A stretch of DNA of 64,000 bases, from contig JAQFVV010000255.1 of the NCBI GenBank assembly GCA_028023455.1, forward strand, positions 560,001 to 624,000. Direction: 5' to 3'. The notes below the pieces were generated by a model, which did not search any database, had not been told where the DNA came from, and saw only the letters and a list, made by a program, of their open reading frames with translations. The DNA is from Epiperipatus broadwayi (lineage: Eukaryota; Onychophora; Udeonychophora; Euonychophora; Peripatidae). Positions 50,390-62,480 of this stretch are shown in pieces. Made by a program: the position numbers and the translations under genes. The number at the start of each line of letters is the position of its first letter. The first letter of the stretch is position 1.

Positions 50390-53300
50390 CTATTTAAGAT
50401 CATAGAGAAGAGTAGGAATTGGATTTCTACTTTTTATTTATTTATTTATATTGTTGCTTTTGCAATAGATTATTGTGTTTTTTTATATTTCCATTGAAGC
50501 ATGAATATTATGGTGAAGTTTATTTACATATAATTGACTAGTTATCTATTGGCCCTTTAGATCTATTGTATATATAATACAGTATATGAGTTTATATGAA
50601 TGAAGTTATGCAAATGATTGTGTATTAATATACCTTCAAATAGTTAATCTTGGTGAATCTGTTTTAAATTAAAGTAAGTCCTCAACAGAATTTTAATTTC
50701 ACTTTATTATCTGCTATTGTTAGCAATATAAAAAATTATTATGTGGGTTTATTGGTGAGCAGTTTCATAAGAAGTTTGAGTCCAAAATAGAACTGTGATC
50801 AATCTAAGGATCTTAAGATGAAGAATATTCCATTACTTCAACATTTAGGCAATCGTTACTAGTATTTATAGACCATTTAAAATCATAGACAATAGTAGTA
50901 AGATGGACATCTATTTCTTATCTATTCAAGTGTTGCCTTAGAAGTGGATTGCTGAAATATTTATTAGTTTAAGTTTAAGCATAAAAGCTGTTTTATAATT
51001 TATCAGTTAGTTGTCAGCACTTTGTATTTATTGTATATTTATAATATTTTTTTTAACTTTATTAGTAACAAAATATTTACAAGAATTAGTATATTTACAT
51101 TAAGAGCTTTTTACATTTTTTTTTTTTAATTTTTAATTTCTTAGGATGTTTTTAGAATATAATGATTTAAAACAAGATTATTACTATCATGGCATTAATG
51201 AGCAACTAAGGAATACATTGCTTTGCCATATTTTTCTTGTGACATTACTAGGTATATATTTCTGAGCATAAAGATGAATGTTATACCATTCTTTGTTATT
51301 TTTTTTAAGTACATTGTATTTTTTGTTATCAAATATTACAGCACAATGGGCAAGCCATATTGTTCTTAGAGTGTGAATGGTTACAAAGGCATTGAATGGT
51401 TTTAATTTCTTTATATTATTTATTAGGATATTTTTTAAATTAATTGTATCTTTGTGGAATACAAAGCAGCATAAGGTTGAAAAGAATGGACATGTCTCAA
51501 AGATATGTGATGAATTTTCCAGGAACAAATTGCATAGTATACAAGTAGGATCAATGTTTAGTTTAAATCGATTTATGAGAAATAACTTTGTTGGTATTAT
51601 ATCAAGTAGCAGATTATACAGGAATTTTAACCATGAGTGAGGCACATACAAATTTTGAAATTTAGTCAGTGTTCTTGCAGTAGATAGTGTTGACCAAAGT
51701 TGTCTATCGGGATAATTAATTTTTTTTAGATCTTTTATGACAAACCAATTAGAGTATTAATGTTATAATTGTCCAGTAAATCAGCATGCTCAATGGCATG
51801 ATCAGTGAAAAAGTGGCGATTCACATATGGAGTAATAGCAAGGAGAAGTAGAGGTGGAGGAGTTGTCCTTAAAAAGGGATTAGTAGTGGTAACGATGTAC
51901 ATCTTAGCTCTAATGTATTAGGTTAAGCCCACCCTAGCAAATTAAAAAACAGGTATTTTCTATTGATAGAAGATGTGATGTTGATTGCCATATATATTTT
52001 TTTGCTATACTCATGAAATATTTAATAGTTTTTTTTTTGAAGATGCATCCAAGGGCTGTAATAGGCAAGAATACCTCCTAGAATGGCATTGATGATACAA
52101 ACTTTCATTATAGGGTACAGTAATCTTGAGTTGAAGCACTTTATTTTTTTATTAAATTTGTCTATGACAAGAAGATTTAAGTGATGACTTAGTTGTGTTT
52201 TTGAGAGATTAATAGGTATGCCAAGAAATGAAAAAAATGAACCTGTAAAGTGTGAGGGAAGACTGCGACCGGTAGCAATTTGCCATAAGGATGATTTGTT
52301 TATTTGTATTGTGGATCCTGTTATAGTTTCAAATTTCTTAAGTTTATGAAGTAGCATAGGTATATTTTGCAGGTTCCTGAATATTATCAAAACATCATCA
52401 ACATATGAAATGATCTTAACAGTTGTGCCTAGGTGTGGAAGAAAATACCATCTATGCATTGCTCTATGTCCTTAATCAAGGGGTCTATGTATATCGCAAA
52501 AAGTAATGATGCAAGTGGGGAGCCTTGTGGGATACCTCTACTTGGCTTAAAGGGTTGAGAGAGTCTCGTGTAATCTTTTAGTCTAATCATTCTATTGTTA
52601 AGATAGTTTTTAATAGCTGTAACAAGGTGTGTATGATTTGCAAGCATTTGATTAAGTACAGAGAATAAGTTCCAATTTACAATGTCAAAGGCAGACTTAA
52701 AGTCTACCTGGCATTCCACATAGTTTGTTAGTTTGTTTTGTTTAATATAAAGTATTGCTTCTTGTGCTAATAATATTGCTTAAGATGCTTTTTGCCCTTT
52801 GACTGCAAAGTGTGAAGGGGAAATTTTAGGTAAAGCATAGATATTTAACTGTTTAAGTATAATTCTAGCAAACATTTTCTGCATCAATGTCTTCTAAGGT
52901 AATGAGACGCAAATCATTTATAATATTGCACAATAGTTTAAATGGTTGAAAAAATGATTATTCATTAATCTACATTCATACAGTTAATCTTAATCATTTC
53001 TATGAAATTTGGGTAAATTTCTCAGTGAAATTTTAATTTTGCTCTCTTATCATTGCTAACATTTATTGTCTTTTAAAACCATTGTCAATGGTAGAATATG
53101 GATATCTATTCCTTATCTACTCATAGTATTGTCTTGACAATGAATTTCTGAACTATTTATTTGTTTAAATATGAGGACTATTATGATAATTTACACATAT
53201 TTTATCAGTTAGTTACAAGCACTATAGGCGCATTATACATGTATATATAATAATATTTAATCGTTTGTTTGATTGTTGTTAAAATTATTATTTATTAATC

Positions 53301-53540
53301 TACATTTTAGCTAATTTGTACCAAGTTTAGTTAAAATTCTCAACAAAATTTTCATTTTATTCCTTTGGCTGCCATTGTTAGCAATTATGCTCTATTTAAA
53401 ATTATAAACATGAATAGAAAGTGGGTTAACTTTTTACTTTTCTGTAGCACTGACTTGATAATGAATTTTTGAAATAATTTTTGGTTTAAATTTAAGCATG
53501 AGCAAGATGGTGAATTAATATATTTATATGTGTGTGTGCT
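50390..53540. repeat. Degenerate tandem array, units about 320-430 bp, split by a LINE
   Basis: Related units carry 'TTAATCTACATT', 'AATTTT(A/C)ATTT', 'CATTGTTAGCAAT' and 'ATTGCTGAAATATTTATT' type blocks at about 50,390-50,620, 50,630-51,048, 52,928-53,270 and 53,290-53,540. The units at 52,968 and 53,292 are 324 bp apart. The array is broken at 51,049-52,915 by a LINE, and the flanks rejoin in register when it is removed. Confidence 0.65.
51049..52915 (-). mobile_element. 5'-truncated LINE with 12-bp target duplication (L1/Tx1-like)
   Basis: ATTTATAATATT flanks the insert at 51,037-51,048 and 52,916-52,927, and T's at 51,049 give the poly(A) on minus. The minus strand encodes ARIILKQLNIYALP, an AILLAQEAILYIK helix, VECQVDFKSAFDIVNW (palm A), SRGIPQGSPLASLLFAIY, then the catalytic box SYVDDVLIIF (about 52.4 kb). 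INKSSLW and FLGIPINLSK follow. Near the C-terminus, CILCNLFLENSSHIFETC is the Cys-His knuckle (zf-RVT) usual in L1/Tx1-type LINEs. There are several stops and frameshifts but the YVDD aspartates remain. The endonuclease half is missing by 5' truncation. Confidence 0.9.
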
Positions 53541-54127
53541 TGGGTTTATATTGTAGGCAAAAAGATAAAACAGATTTTAAATATTCTACTGCAAAATATA
53601 TTACATCTTATAACAGCTTTTTATAGAGAAACAATTGACAAGCTTTCCAGCTGCTATGACATGAGTATTTGGGCAATTTTTCATCTTTGTTTTAGCTTCT
53701 GATTAGTAATAATCATATACCCATTTACTGACTAATATTGGATGGTTATATTGACTAACCATGGGATATTTACACCCAAAAATTGATCTGAATTTGGATT
53801 TATTTATTTTTAATTTTGCTTAGCCGAGAAGCAAATCTCAATTCATGGTTATGACAGGCAAATTCTTTACTACTTTGACACAATTATTCAATAGTAGTTA
53901 TTACTTTATATCTAACAAAACCATCATGAAATATGAAAAAAAAATTGGGTAGTAAGCAAGCCAAGATTGGATTTTTTTTTAAATTGCTTATGATAAATTT
54001 ATCTTAAATATCCCGTGTTTTCTCACATCAATGTTGTTGCACTGATCCCATTAGTAAAACATCGATTATAATAAAATGCCGATTCATATAGATTAGAATT
54101 ATTCTACACTTGCAAGTTCTAAGATCC
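53541..54127. other. Non-coding, nothing recognised
   Basis: No supported feature. Confidence 0.5.
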
Positions 54128-54212
54128 AAAGCAAAACTCTCCATATACTAGTGCCATCTTGTGCTAACAAGAGCAATCAATGGATGCCAGAAGGCTTGTG
54201 CATAAAATCCCA
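54128..54212 (+). mobile_element. Family B fragment
   Basis: GCAAAACTCTCCATATACTA to CAGAAGGCTTGTGCATAAAA; the first 85 bp of the monomer, ending before the hammerhead. Confidence 0.8.
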
Positions 54213-54718
54213 TAATGATAAAAAAAAAAAACTGTATCTATGATTAAATAGACTTTAATTGATGTTTGAAGAACAAATTATTCTACTTTGAAAAATTCTA
54301 AAGTGCTGAAAATGGAATGAAGTTCTAAGTAAAATAAAGCAACCTGTAGTATAATGAATAATTAATAACATTATTATAATATTCGTAAATTGGTATTGAT
54401 TTTATAAAAATTAATGATAAATTTATTGAAAAAAATAAGCAGCGTTTCAATTGAAGAATTATAAACAAATGGAATGCATTATAATCAAATATTATGAAGG
54501 AGTAATCTATCCATATTTACTATTTAACCATTTTTACGATAGACAATAAATAAATAGCAGGGCAAAAATTTTCATTGCCGTTTTCTGGCTAACCATTCTT
54601 CTATTAGGAACGATTGCTTTGTTTAAACAAAAATGTTTGCAGTAGTGGAAAACAAATGCCGCTACGCAGAATAGAAGACTAAATGTAAGTTAAAGAAAGC
54701 TAGTGGTTATTGTATACG

Positions 54719-54728
54719 TATATAAAAG
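54719..54728 (+). promoter_or_regulatory. Possible TATA box
   Basis: TATATAAAAG lies in a patch (about 54,540-55,150) visibly richer in CpG than its surroundings, about 140 bp upstream of an ATG in good context. Position and neighbourhood favour a promoter, but in A+T-rich DNA such a string is common. Confidence 0.35.
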
Positions 54729-54865
54729 CGACCCACAACTTATGGATAACAATATTTTGCATAATTTGATGTTGAGCATGTCAGATTCCATGGTGCAGAA
54801 CATGAAAATATTTGTTTATAAATAAAAATAAACATTTAATATATTACAAGAGTTGTTTCCGCCGC

Positions 54866-54884
54866 ATGGGAGCACTCTTTAGAA
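54866..54884 (+). CDS. Possible first coding exon, V-ATPase subunit a-like start
   Basis: An ATG preceded by CCGCCGC begins MGALFRSE. The N-terminus of animal V-ATPase a subunits (V0 sector, proton pump) is known to be MGxLFRSE. After AGA A a GTGAGG donor follows, so the exon would end at 54,884 inside the Ser codon. Continued reading past this point loses similarity, as expected for intron sequence. A TATA box lies 140 bp upstream and CpGs are frequent. No second exon (starting with Glu-Glu-Met) was seen downstream in the window. Eight residues are thin evidence. An alternative is an open segment from 54,851 to a GTAATT donor at 54,955. Confidence 0.25.
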
Positions 54885-56329
54885 GTGAGGCTTTCATTAA
54901 TTTGTACACTGTGGATTTTGAATGTTTTACTCATTACATATGCTGGGAAGATAGGTAATTCGCGGTTTGTTTTAATATGCATATGCTTGTAGGTTTGTTA
55001 TATATTTGTACATACATATGCGCGCACATATATCATTCATAAGCGTATCTTTCTTTTACTTTAATGGCTTTTGTGTGTCACTTAATGGCTATTCAGATAT
55101 TTAATTAGTGAGCGAAAAAGAAATAAGAAAGTACTTTAAACCTTTTCAGAGCAGCTTTTTTTGCCCGAGCTTAATCTTTTTTAGATTATAACTTGATGAC
55201 AATCAAAACATTTTAAGTGATTTAATAAGAAAATCTTTTAACAAAGATTTGCAATTTGAATTATGCTATTGCTGATGTTTTTTTTTAAAAAAGACAAACT
55301 TTTTACTATTAACTGATTAATAGTAGGGTTTAAAACACTTTACATTCCACAGTGAATGATTTTTTATAGGAAATGTTTTATCTTTTTTTATCTTAAAATA
55401 AAAGTAAATTGCTTTATATACTTTGGGTCAGTTTTTATGTCCTTTTGTTTTTTTTGTGTTTTAAATCTCGAAAGAAAAAGTGTTTATTTAATGTTACAGT
55501 AGTTTATATTTCTTAATTTTAAACACGAACATAATTATTGCACTTATATATATATGGATTAAGAGCGAATATCACAATTACAAGAAACATTCTATTTATG
55601 TACGTGTGTATTTTATGGCGTATTATTAGTGTGTCTCTTTTCTATACTTACAATCTAGACTCGAATTTAGAACGTTTTTCTGGTAATTTATTCTTAACCA
55701 GTCCAATTATCAATTCAATATTGGCTAGTAATTTGAATCTTCTTATTTTTAGCTAAAGGGTAAAATAGATTTGGAAAACCAATCGGACATGCTTACTAGT
55801 AACATCTGAAGTTTGTTAGAGAAGGCTTTGCTCTGCCATGGAATATTTAAAAGCTGTTATAGTTATTTTAAATAATTTAATGGCATCAATTAAATAGCCA
55901 GAGCTTATTTCATTTCGACTTTGAAATATTTAAAATATGTATAAATAAAAAACAACTTTCTGTTTGACTATAAAAAGTTAAGGGGATATAAGTTTGATAT
56001 ACCACCTTTTTGGAAAATAAATAATGATGAATAAAATAAATAACTGAGAGCTTTATTGTTTTACAGATTGTAAAAAATTTAAACACTGAGAGTTGTAGAT
56101 TGGTCTTCGATTCAAGTATTATGAGCTTCATAGTCTGACAGTCACTTTAATGCAGAACAATAAAAATGATGATAAATATTATATGGAGCAGTTGGATCCG
56201 AATCTTTTTTAGATATGATTATAATAACTTATTAAATAACACAATGAAATCCTATTTTTAATATATATTATTTTGTTACCTTTATTAATTACAAACTAAA
56301 CATATTATTATAAAACGCTGAAAACTATT
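54885..56329. other. Non-coding, nothing further recognised
   Basis: CpG-rich at the start, then ordinary A+T-rich sequence. It would be intron if the candidate first exon is real. Confidence 0.4.
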
Positions 56330-56645
56330 AAGTCATTCAAATAGAAGTCAATCTCCGACAATGCGCTATTTCTTAAATATTATAAATCTCTGCGCACTCT
56401 CCCGCTGGTAAGAATTTACTATACAATTGAATATTTGAATACAACATCAGGCACACAATAGACTCAAGCCCTGATTTAAGCATGGTCTGTAAGGGTTGAA
56501 GTACATGAAATGTGTGCTCTAAACTTAAGCGATTTACTTAAGTTTTTTTAAATTCTTACTGGTGGGAGAGCCGACGGAGATTTATAATATTTAAGAAATA
56601 ACACATTATCGGTGACTTCCTCTTAGCTCTCTTCATAACTTATAT
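56330..56645. mobile_element. Palindromic MITE, copy 2 (relative of 37.5 kb)
   Basis: Arms of about 85 bp share GAAGTCA, AATGCGCTATTTCTTAAATA and AGTAAGAAT-type ends in inverted order. The loop is about 140 bp. Confidence 0.8.
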
Positions 56646-56699
56646 CAATCTCCTTCTTTTGGAAATATAAAGCAAAATTCCAGTAATACATATTCTCAT

Positions 56700-58060
56700 A
56701 ATTAACCAACCATTAATCATATCTTCTATATATATGATTTAATTATTTTTCTTCCCTCAAAAAAAAAAAAACCCTATCTTACTTGACACTATACTTAATA
56801 ACTATACTAACAATTTTTCAATTCATTTTAATTAAAACAAATCTTCTACTTGGAATATTTTTACAGGTAAGACTATTCCTTTCAATTTTTCCTCAATTCC
56901 TCATAAACTTTTAGGTTTACCAAGGCACCTCTCATATAAGCAATGAAAACTGCTATTCAAAATCAGTTATTGTTTCAGTTGAAAGCATTGTCGATGTATT
57001 ATTCTGCATTATCCAAAGCATACCTTTCAATATGCGCAAAAGCATCATTAGTCAACATTTTAATATTTTCTAAAATTAATTATTTCTTACCCATTATTAA
57101 ATTTACTTCTTCATTCATAAAAAAATTATACTCCTTTATTACCTAACTAATCTGGAATAAAATGGCAATAGCTTTAAGCATAAGAAATATGCAAAAACAT
57201 ATTAAATTCAATGGTCTCTCATTACATGGCAATTCTATCTTTTATCTTCTGAGAGTCATTAATGAAATGACTAAACTAATCAATTTCTTTCCAAACATTA
57301 ATAGTGTAATTTCTGTTAACTCTATTGACACTCCACCACCCATTAACAATAATTTTATCAAAACCATAATAATTCTCTCACATAATCTATTTTTAAAGAA
57401 AATTAACTATTGGTAAACATATGAAGTTGAAAATAATAATATATCAAATAATAGTCAATCTTTCTTTTTATGTAGTAACAAATACATTATAAAAAAGTTC
57501 AGATATTGGCATCTGGAATCCAAGTATCTGGACTTCCTGATTAAAATAAATGTCAAAGCTCCTTCTACTAATTATTTTCTTTTCTAGAAGCAACTTTTCA
57601 CAAATATAAATCAATTATGCATAGAAATGAAGAAACATTGGAACACCTGTCAAGTATTGGTGACGTAGTGTTAGCATAGCTGCCTTCCAAGCAGCCGGCC
57701 TTGGTTTGCCTCCCAGTCAACACATTTGACATATTAAAAAAAAACATTAGGACACTTTCTTACGGATTGTTTCTCACTTCTTCCTTGTCCTACTCTTATC
57801 ACTAACATGACTCATTCAAACTCACTAACAATCAACAACATCATAAAAAATATACAAAGTGGTGTTTTTAATCTATATAAGAATTACTGCATTCATTCTT
57901 TTCATACTTGGCTTTATAAGATGCACATTTCACAATACTAAATCACTCTTTCTAAAAAAATTAAATAACATTAAGACTAGAGATCAAACCTATGCCCCAG
58001 CTGATATTTTTACAACTACATTGAATCTGATCTCATTAACAACAATGCAGTGATTTGGCT
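56700..58060 (+). mobile_element. Dead LINE, C-terminal part of reverse transcriptase (L1/Tx1-like)
   Basis: The plus strand reads IPHKLLGLPRHLS (about 56.9 kb), then ASLVNILIFSKINYFLPIIK (57.04-57.10 kb), KKLYSFI and, with one break, LIWNKMAIALS. This is the thumb and connection region following the catalytic core in L1/Tx1-type LINEs, in which 'xxxLILSKIxY' and 'FLW' are typical. Beyond, HRNEETLEH fits the His-Cys knuckle. A SINE splits that segment. The catalytic core is absent. Confidence 0.7.
57654..57744 (+). mobile_element. tRNA-Gly-derived SINE (CC subfamily) within the LINE
   Basis: GTATTGGTGACGTAGTG, the arm GCTGCCTTCCAAGCAGC (anticodon loop as in tRNA-Gly UCC), TTGGTTTGCCTCCCAG, then CATTTGACATAT and A's. 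Flanking ACATTGGAACAC and ACATTAGGACAC may be its worn target duplication. Confidence 0.85.
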
Positions 58061-59203
58061 ATTGAATAAACTAATTAAGTGCATTATATAAATATTGAAT
58101 ATTATTCAATTATATGAACGTCTATTTTATTACTTTTCTACTTGAAATCTCTTTTGTTTCAATAAGACTAGTAAATAATCATCTCCAATGAATATAGTAA
58201 AACTAATAAAGTTAATTTAAAACTAAAATTTATAATCGAACTATTTCACAGTATCTTAAAAGAAACAATTCACCACTTTGCCATTATCATTAAAGAACAT
58301 CTTGAAGTTTATTATCAAAGAAGAAATCTTTCAGGCACCAATAAAAAATAAATAAACTGAAAATTTAAAATTTTCAAAAAAAAAAAGGAAATTTAAAAAA
58401 AATTTAAAAAAATTTGGGGGTTTTGGGGTGAAAGGGGAAAATAAAAAAAAGTTATTGTTTTTGACAAAGAACAACATCTTATGATTCTCTCATTTGCTTA
58501 CTTATATACTTCCAAAAACAGTTATCCTTATCCTATTTTATAACAATCTATTGTAAGCTTAGCTAATTAAGGGACATCAGATGGTATAATGCATAAATCC
58601 GCCATCTTACCAGTATTTGTCTTTTTCCTTCATTAGTAAAGGCCTGAGATTCAAAGCTGGACCGAATGTACTTTTATCTAGAAACCAGCTTTTACTTTTT
58701 TGTATTTTTCAAGCATAATCTGAAGATTTTTTTTAAAAAAGTAAAGTTTTAAGCACAGACTAATTCATTTGAACAATTATAAAATGACTGTCAGAAGCAT
58801 AAGGGTTTTAGTTCCAACATTTAATCTTATCTTTGTTGAAAACAAAAGCCAAAAATTGTCCAGAGATGATAATTTTATGGCTCTATACCATTTGGTATCC
58901 ATCATTACTCATGATTATATTAAATGTCTTAAATAAAATAAATAAGTCTTATCTAATATTTATGTCCAGACACTGTAATGTGATTAATATTTTCAATACA
59001 AAGAACATAGACTTTAAATTTGGAAAATATAAAGTCTAACAGAGAAATCCAGTGTTCCAGTGTGAAAACTGATTCATATATAAAATCAAAAAGAGTTTTG
59101 CAGATAACTAATTCATCTAAAACATTCAAATACATGATACACAATTTTAAAATTGAATGTGATAAGTATAATTTTAGTATTTAAATTTTGTAAAATTCCC
59201 AAC
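58061..59203. other. Non-coding; odd G-run block at 58,387-58,440
   Basis: Otherwise A+T-rich. The block with runs of 5, 4 and 4 G's among long A runs is out of character and may be an assembly artefact. Confidence 0.4.
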
Positions 59204-59217
59204 TTTATGATCTCTGC

Positions 59218-59670
59218 AAAAACCCTCTCCATACAGTAGTGCCACTCAGTGCCAACCAGAGTAATCAATGGATGCCAGAAGGCTTGTGCATAAAATCCCT
59301 ATCTAGTGCCTACTCATCCAACATCTCCAGACTGGTCTCTGTCTTGTGGCCTTCATCATTGAGGAGCTTTGGATCTGAGAACACGGCACCTAGATCTTAG
59401 GATCTAATGCAACCCTCTAGCAGCCACCTTTTATCTCTACTTAACTACAAAACAATAATATTTTTAATCTAAGCTCAATAGCTTATATATCATATGGGTC
59501 TGCACCCAGTTTAGTAACCCATACATTTTGGTGTCTTTGGCTCTTTAACAACCATAGCCACCACTATCCTATTAGTCACTGAGTGGCACTACTATATGGA
59601 GAGAGTTTTGCCTGTTTTAATAATAGTTTTGTGCTAGCATAAGAAATAGTGATCATGTGATGTTTAGTGG
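59218..59670. mobile_element. Hammerhead element with 14-bp target duplication (family B)
   Basis: TTTATGATCTCTGC lies at 59,204-59,217 and 59,671-59,684. The 453-bp insert starts close to the monomer start used at 6.73 and 7.18 kb (AAACCCTCTCCATACAGTAG). It includes the mutated hammerhead and, after about 360 bp, turns into the inverted tail starting CACTGAGTGGCACTACTATA and ending ATCATGTGATGTTTAGTGG. It is a single insertion event with precise ends. Confidence 0.85.
59324..59365 (-). ncRNA. Mutated hammerhead motif, family B
   Basis: Stem I TCCTCA/TGGAGA and stem II are recognisable, but CTGATGA reads ATGATGA and GAAA reads GAGA. Inactive. Confidence 0.6.
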
Positions 59671-59684
59671 TTTATGATCTCTGC

Positions 59685-60869
59685 TAACACAAATTTATAA
59701 CAGATTAAAATAATCAACTCTGATCAACAAAAATAACTGATGATTTGGATTTTTAAAATGAATTTATGATCTGCTCAAGAAATAGACATTTTTATCAATG
59801 CAGATTCCAAAATTGCCAAAACTAAATTCTTCATTTTCAAAACTGTTACTATTTCATTTGTTCAAAATTATATAAAATATTAATTAATTAATTTCTTCAT
59901 TACCCTCTATCAATATAAAATATTTTATTTTAAGCAAAAATTCTTAGTGAAGCTTTGTTTTTAAATTTTAATTAACATAATTAGTATATTTATTTTTTTC
60001 CAAATGATTTGACAGATTTATTACCATCTAGTTATAAGATTTCGCATCTATTCCTTTACAACATGTTTTTTGGAAAACTTTTTTTTTCCTTTCATAACAT
60101 GTTGTAAAATCAAATAATTTTATAGATATTTTAACATTATATTATAAATTGATAAATAAATTAAGGAAAGAAAAAAAATAGTTTATTTATTTATTTGCAT
60201 TTGTTAGCAATAGGAAGAAAGGAAAAATCATTACCAACTTTTAAAAATTGAACAATAAGTTTTAAAATTTTAGTAAACCAAAATTTTAATAGCATATTGA
60301 GATTTGCCATTTAATTTACTATAAATATATGAAAGATTTTTATTTAAAACTCCATTCAAAAAAGACTAAGTAATACAAAATGCTTTTGATGTTTATATCT
60401 ATACAATTCAAATTTCTTGCATATATCAAAACTATTTTTTTCTCCTCCTTTACATTGCAGTTTATCATTTTATTGTCTCTCACATATTGCAAAGTAACTT
60501 TATAAAATATTTAATAATATGATAAAATGCACAAACTAGTTTTTTTAAATTCTTTATACAAGTGTATTCAAGTGACACATATAGAATGTGCACACATCCA
60601 CATATGGAAATTTATACATTTAACAATAAATATATGAGGTTTTATTAAGTTAGTTTTTCATGCCACTTTGTAAAATAACTAATTCAAGGTGCTATCACAT
60701 TTGTTATTACGATATATATATATAACACTATACATAAGTGTTACACTTATGGTTTTCAAATACTTATTGACAAGTAAATGCACATAAATTTAATGTAATA
60801 GCACATGTGTGAAGATTAAGTTTCTTCCATAAGATTACAACCATATACATTGTTAAATTATTATATATA
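59685..60869. other. A+T-rich stretch, nothing recognised
   Basis: No supported feature. Confidence 0.5.
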
Positions 60870-61288
60870 TTTAAATATAAGTATATTGTCTATACTAAAC
60901 TTAATGTAATTAGAAGGGACTTGAACTCAAACTTTCAAGCTAGATGCACTGCATCTTATACAGCTGATACACATGACCACATACATATGAAAAACATAAA
61001 TCTTCTAATAACATTAAATTTAGTATAGACAATATACTTATATTTTAATATTACATATTCAGCCTATATTCTGCCCATTCATCTTCTATGTGTTTAGATG
61101 GATATATTAAGATCCTACATGTGAAGGGTCAGAGTGATTGAAAATCAACATGGATATGACAATAATTGAGTGTTCCATCATCAGATTTTCAATTTCAGGA
61201 ATGGTTGAAAAGTTGGAGGGTGGAGAAGATTGAAGCTTGCCTATTAAACTTTGAAGGCTTGCTAACTTAATATAAACTGAGCACTGAT
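60870..61288. repeat. Family R subtype, palindromic left end
   Basis: AAGTATATTGTCTATACTAA and its complement (60,880 and about 61,028) form a hairpin around the tRNA-B-box-like end of family R. The family body follows to GAGCACTGATTGTATGTG, where it stops before the hammerhead. The body is a direct repeat of 63,240-63,560 on the other side of the PLE pair. Confidence 0.75.
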
Positions 61289-61290
61289 TG

Positions 61291-61343
<53 letters not shown>
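61289..61343. repeat. (TA)n microsatellite
   Basis: Pure TA of about 27 units followed by TTTA units. Confidence 0.95.
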
Positions 61344-61347
<4 letters not shown>

Positions 61348-61470
61348 TTATTTATTTACATAGTCTCCACCATTCCTTAACGATCCACCATTTTCTAAAA
61401 TTACTTGAATCCATTGTGTTCAATATATGTAAAATAAATAAAATATCCGTTAATTAAAAACAATATTGTA

Positions 61471-61652
61471 ATTATAATTGAAATAATATTTTTAATGGTT
61501 TATAAACAATTACAAACAATCCTTAAATCCGCAGAAGTACTTTCGGTTACTTTCTAACATGCCTCAACTGCCATTAACCGAAAGTACTTCTACAGATTTA
61601 AGGATTGTTTGTAATTGTTTGTAAACGTTAAAAATATTATTTCAATTATAAT
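61471..61652. mobile_element. Palindromic MITE (GTACTTCTGCAG family), copy 2
   Basis: Arms of 78-79 bp (61,471-61,549 and 61,575-61,652), including AAGTACTTTCGGTTA and its complement, around a 25-bp loop with CCTCAACTGCC. Related to 40,130-40,485. Confidence 0.85.
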
Positions 61653-61669
61653 TATATATATATAATTAA

Positions 61670-62480
61670 AATTACCCCAAAACCAAAATTCAACCAGACC
61701 AGCATAAAAATAATATTAAAACACTACCAAAGGTTTCACTGCTACTAGCAGACTTCTCAAGTGTAAAGAACTACTAACACTACACAATATATATAATATT
61801 AAACATTACCCACAAATCCATTCACTTCCCATCCACCCTTAATATTAAAAAAACTCTTAAATAAATTAATTGCTTCAGAATAATAAATTTTCAATAATAA
61901 AGCTTCTTTAATTCTTCTTTTGATTTCATTTCTCTCAAAAAAAGACAACCTTAGCTTCATCAAAATCAATAGTGTGGCCTGTATCTTTTTCATGGACATA
62001 CAAAGCAGAACTAAGATATCTATTTTTAACTCTACTTTTATGAACCTTTATTCTTTCATTTAAACTCAAACTACTCTGACCTATGTAAACCTTCTTACAA
62101 AATAAACAAGGAATAAAATATACCACACCAGGAATAGTCTTTATATCAAAAATTTCTTTTGTATTATTTAATAAATTATTCAATGTAACACCCTTTTTCC
62201 AAGCAATTTTCTTATTTCCCAACAATTTACTATTTGTACATGCAATTTTATAAGAAGACAATTTATATGGCAAAGAAATAAAATCATATTTTTCTTTAAC
62301 CTTTACATTCTTGCAAATATTACTATTAAATAAAATACTTTTAACAAATTTATCAGAGTAACCAACTCTCAAGTAATCTTTATAAAATTGATATTTCCGA
62401 AACAAAGCTACTCCACTAGAATTATTTAATTTAATATTCCTATGACAATAATTCCTTAAAGCAGCTACTTTATGAGATAC
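61670..62480 (-). pseudogene. Penelope-like element, minus copy: end of RT, linker and GIY-YIG nuclease
   Basis: PLEs encode one polyprotein: a telomerase-like reverse transcriptase, a linker, and a C-terminal GIY-YIG endonuclease that nicks the target. The minus strand gives YKDYLRVGYSDKFVKS (end of RT/linker), KYDFISLPYKLSSYKI and GNKKIAWKKGVTLNNLL. The nuclease follows: GVVYFIPCLFCKKVYIGQ (GVY...YIG motif), NERIKVHKSR (catalytic Arg), EKDTGHTIDF, and RRIKEALLL (catalytic Glu). One frameshift in a T run near 61,940 shifts the last third. The RT core is missing. A 3' untranslated region (about 61,670-61,800) follows and is repeated in the plus copy. Confidence 0.9.

Noticed and set aside
51377-51640. 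Plus-strand 87-codon frame
   Set aside because: Antisense shadow of the LINE C-terminal region.
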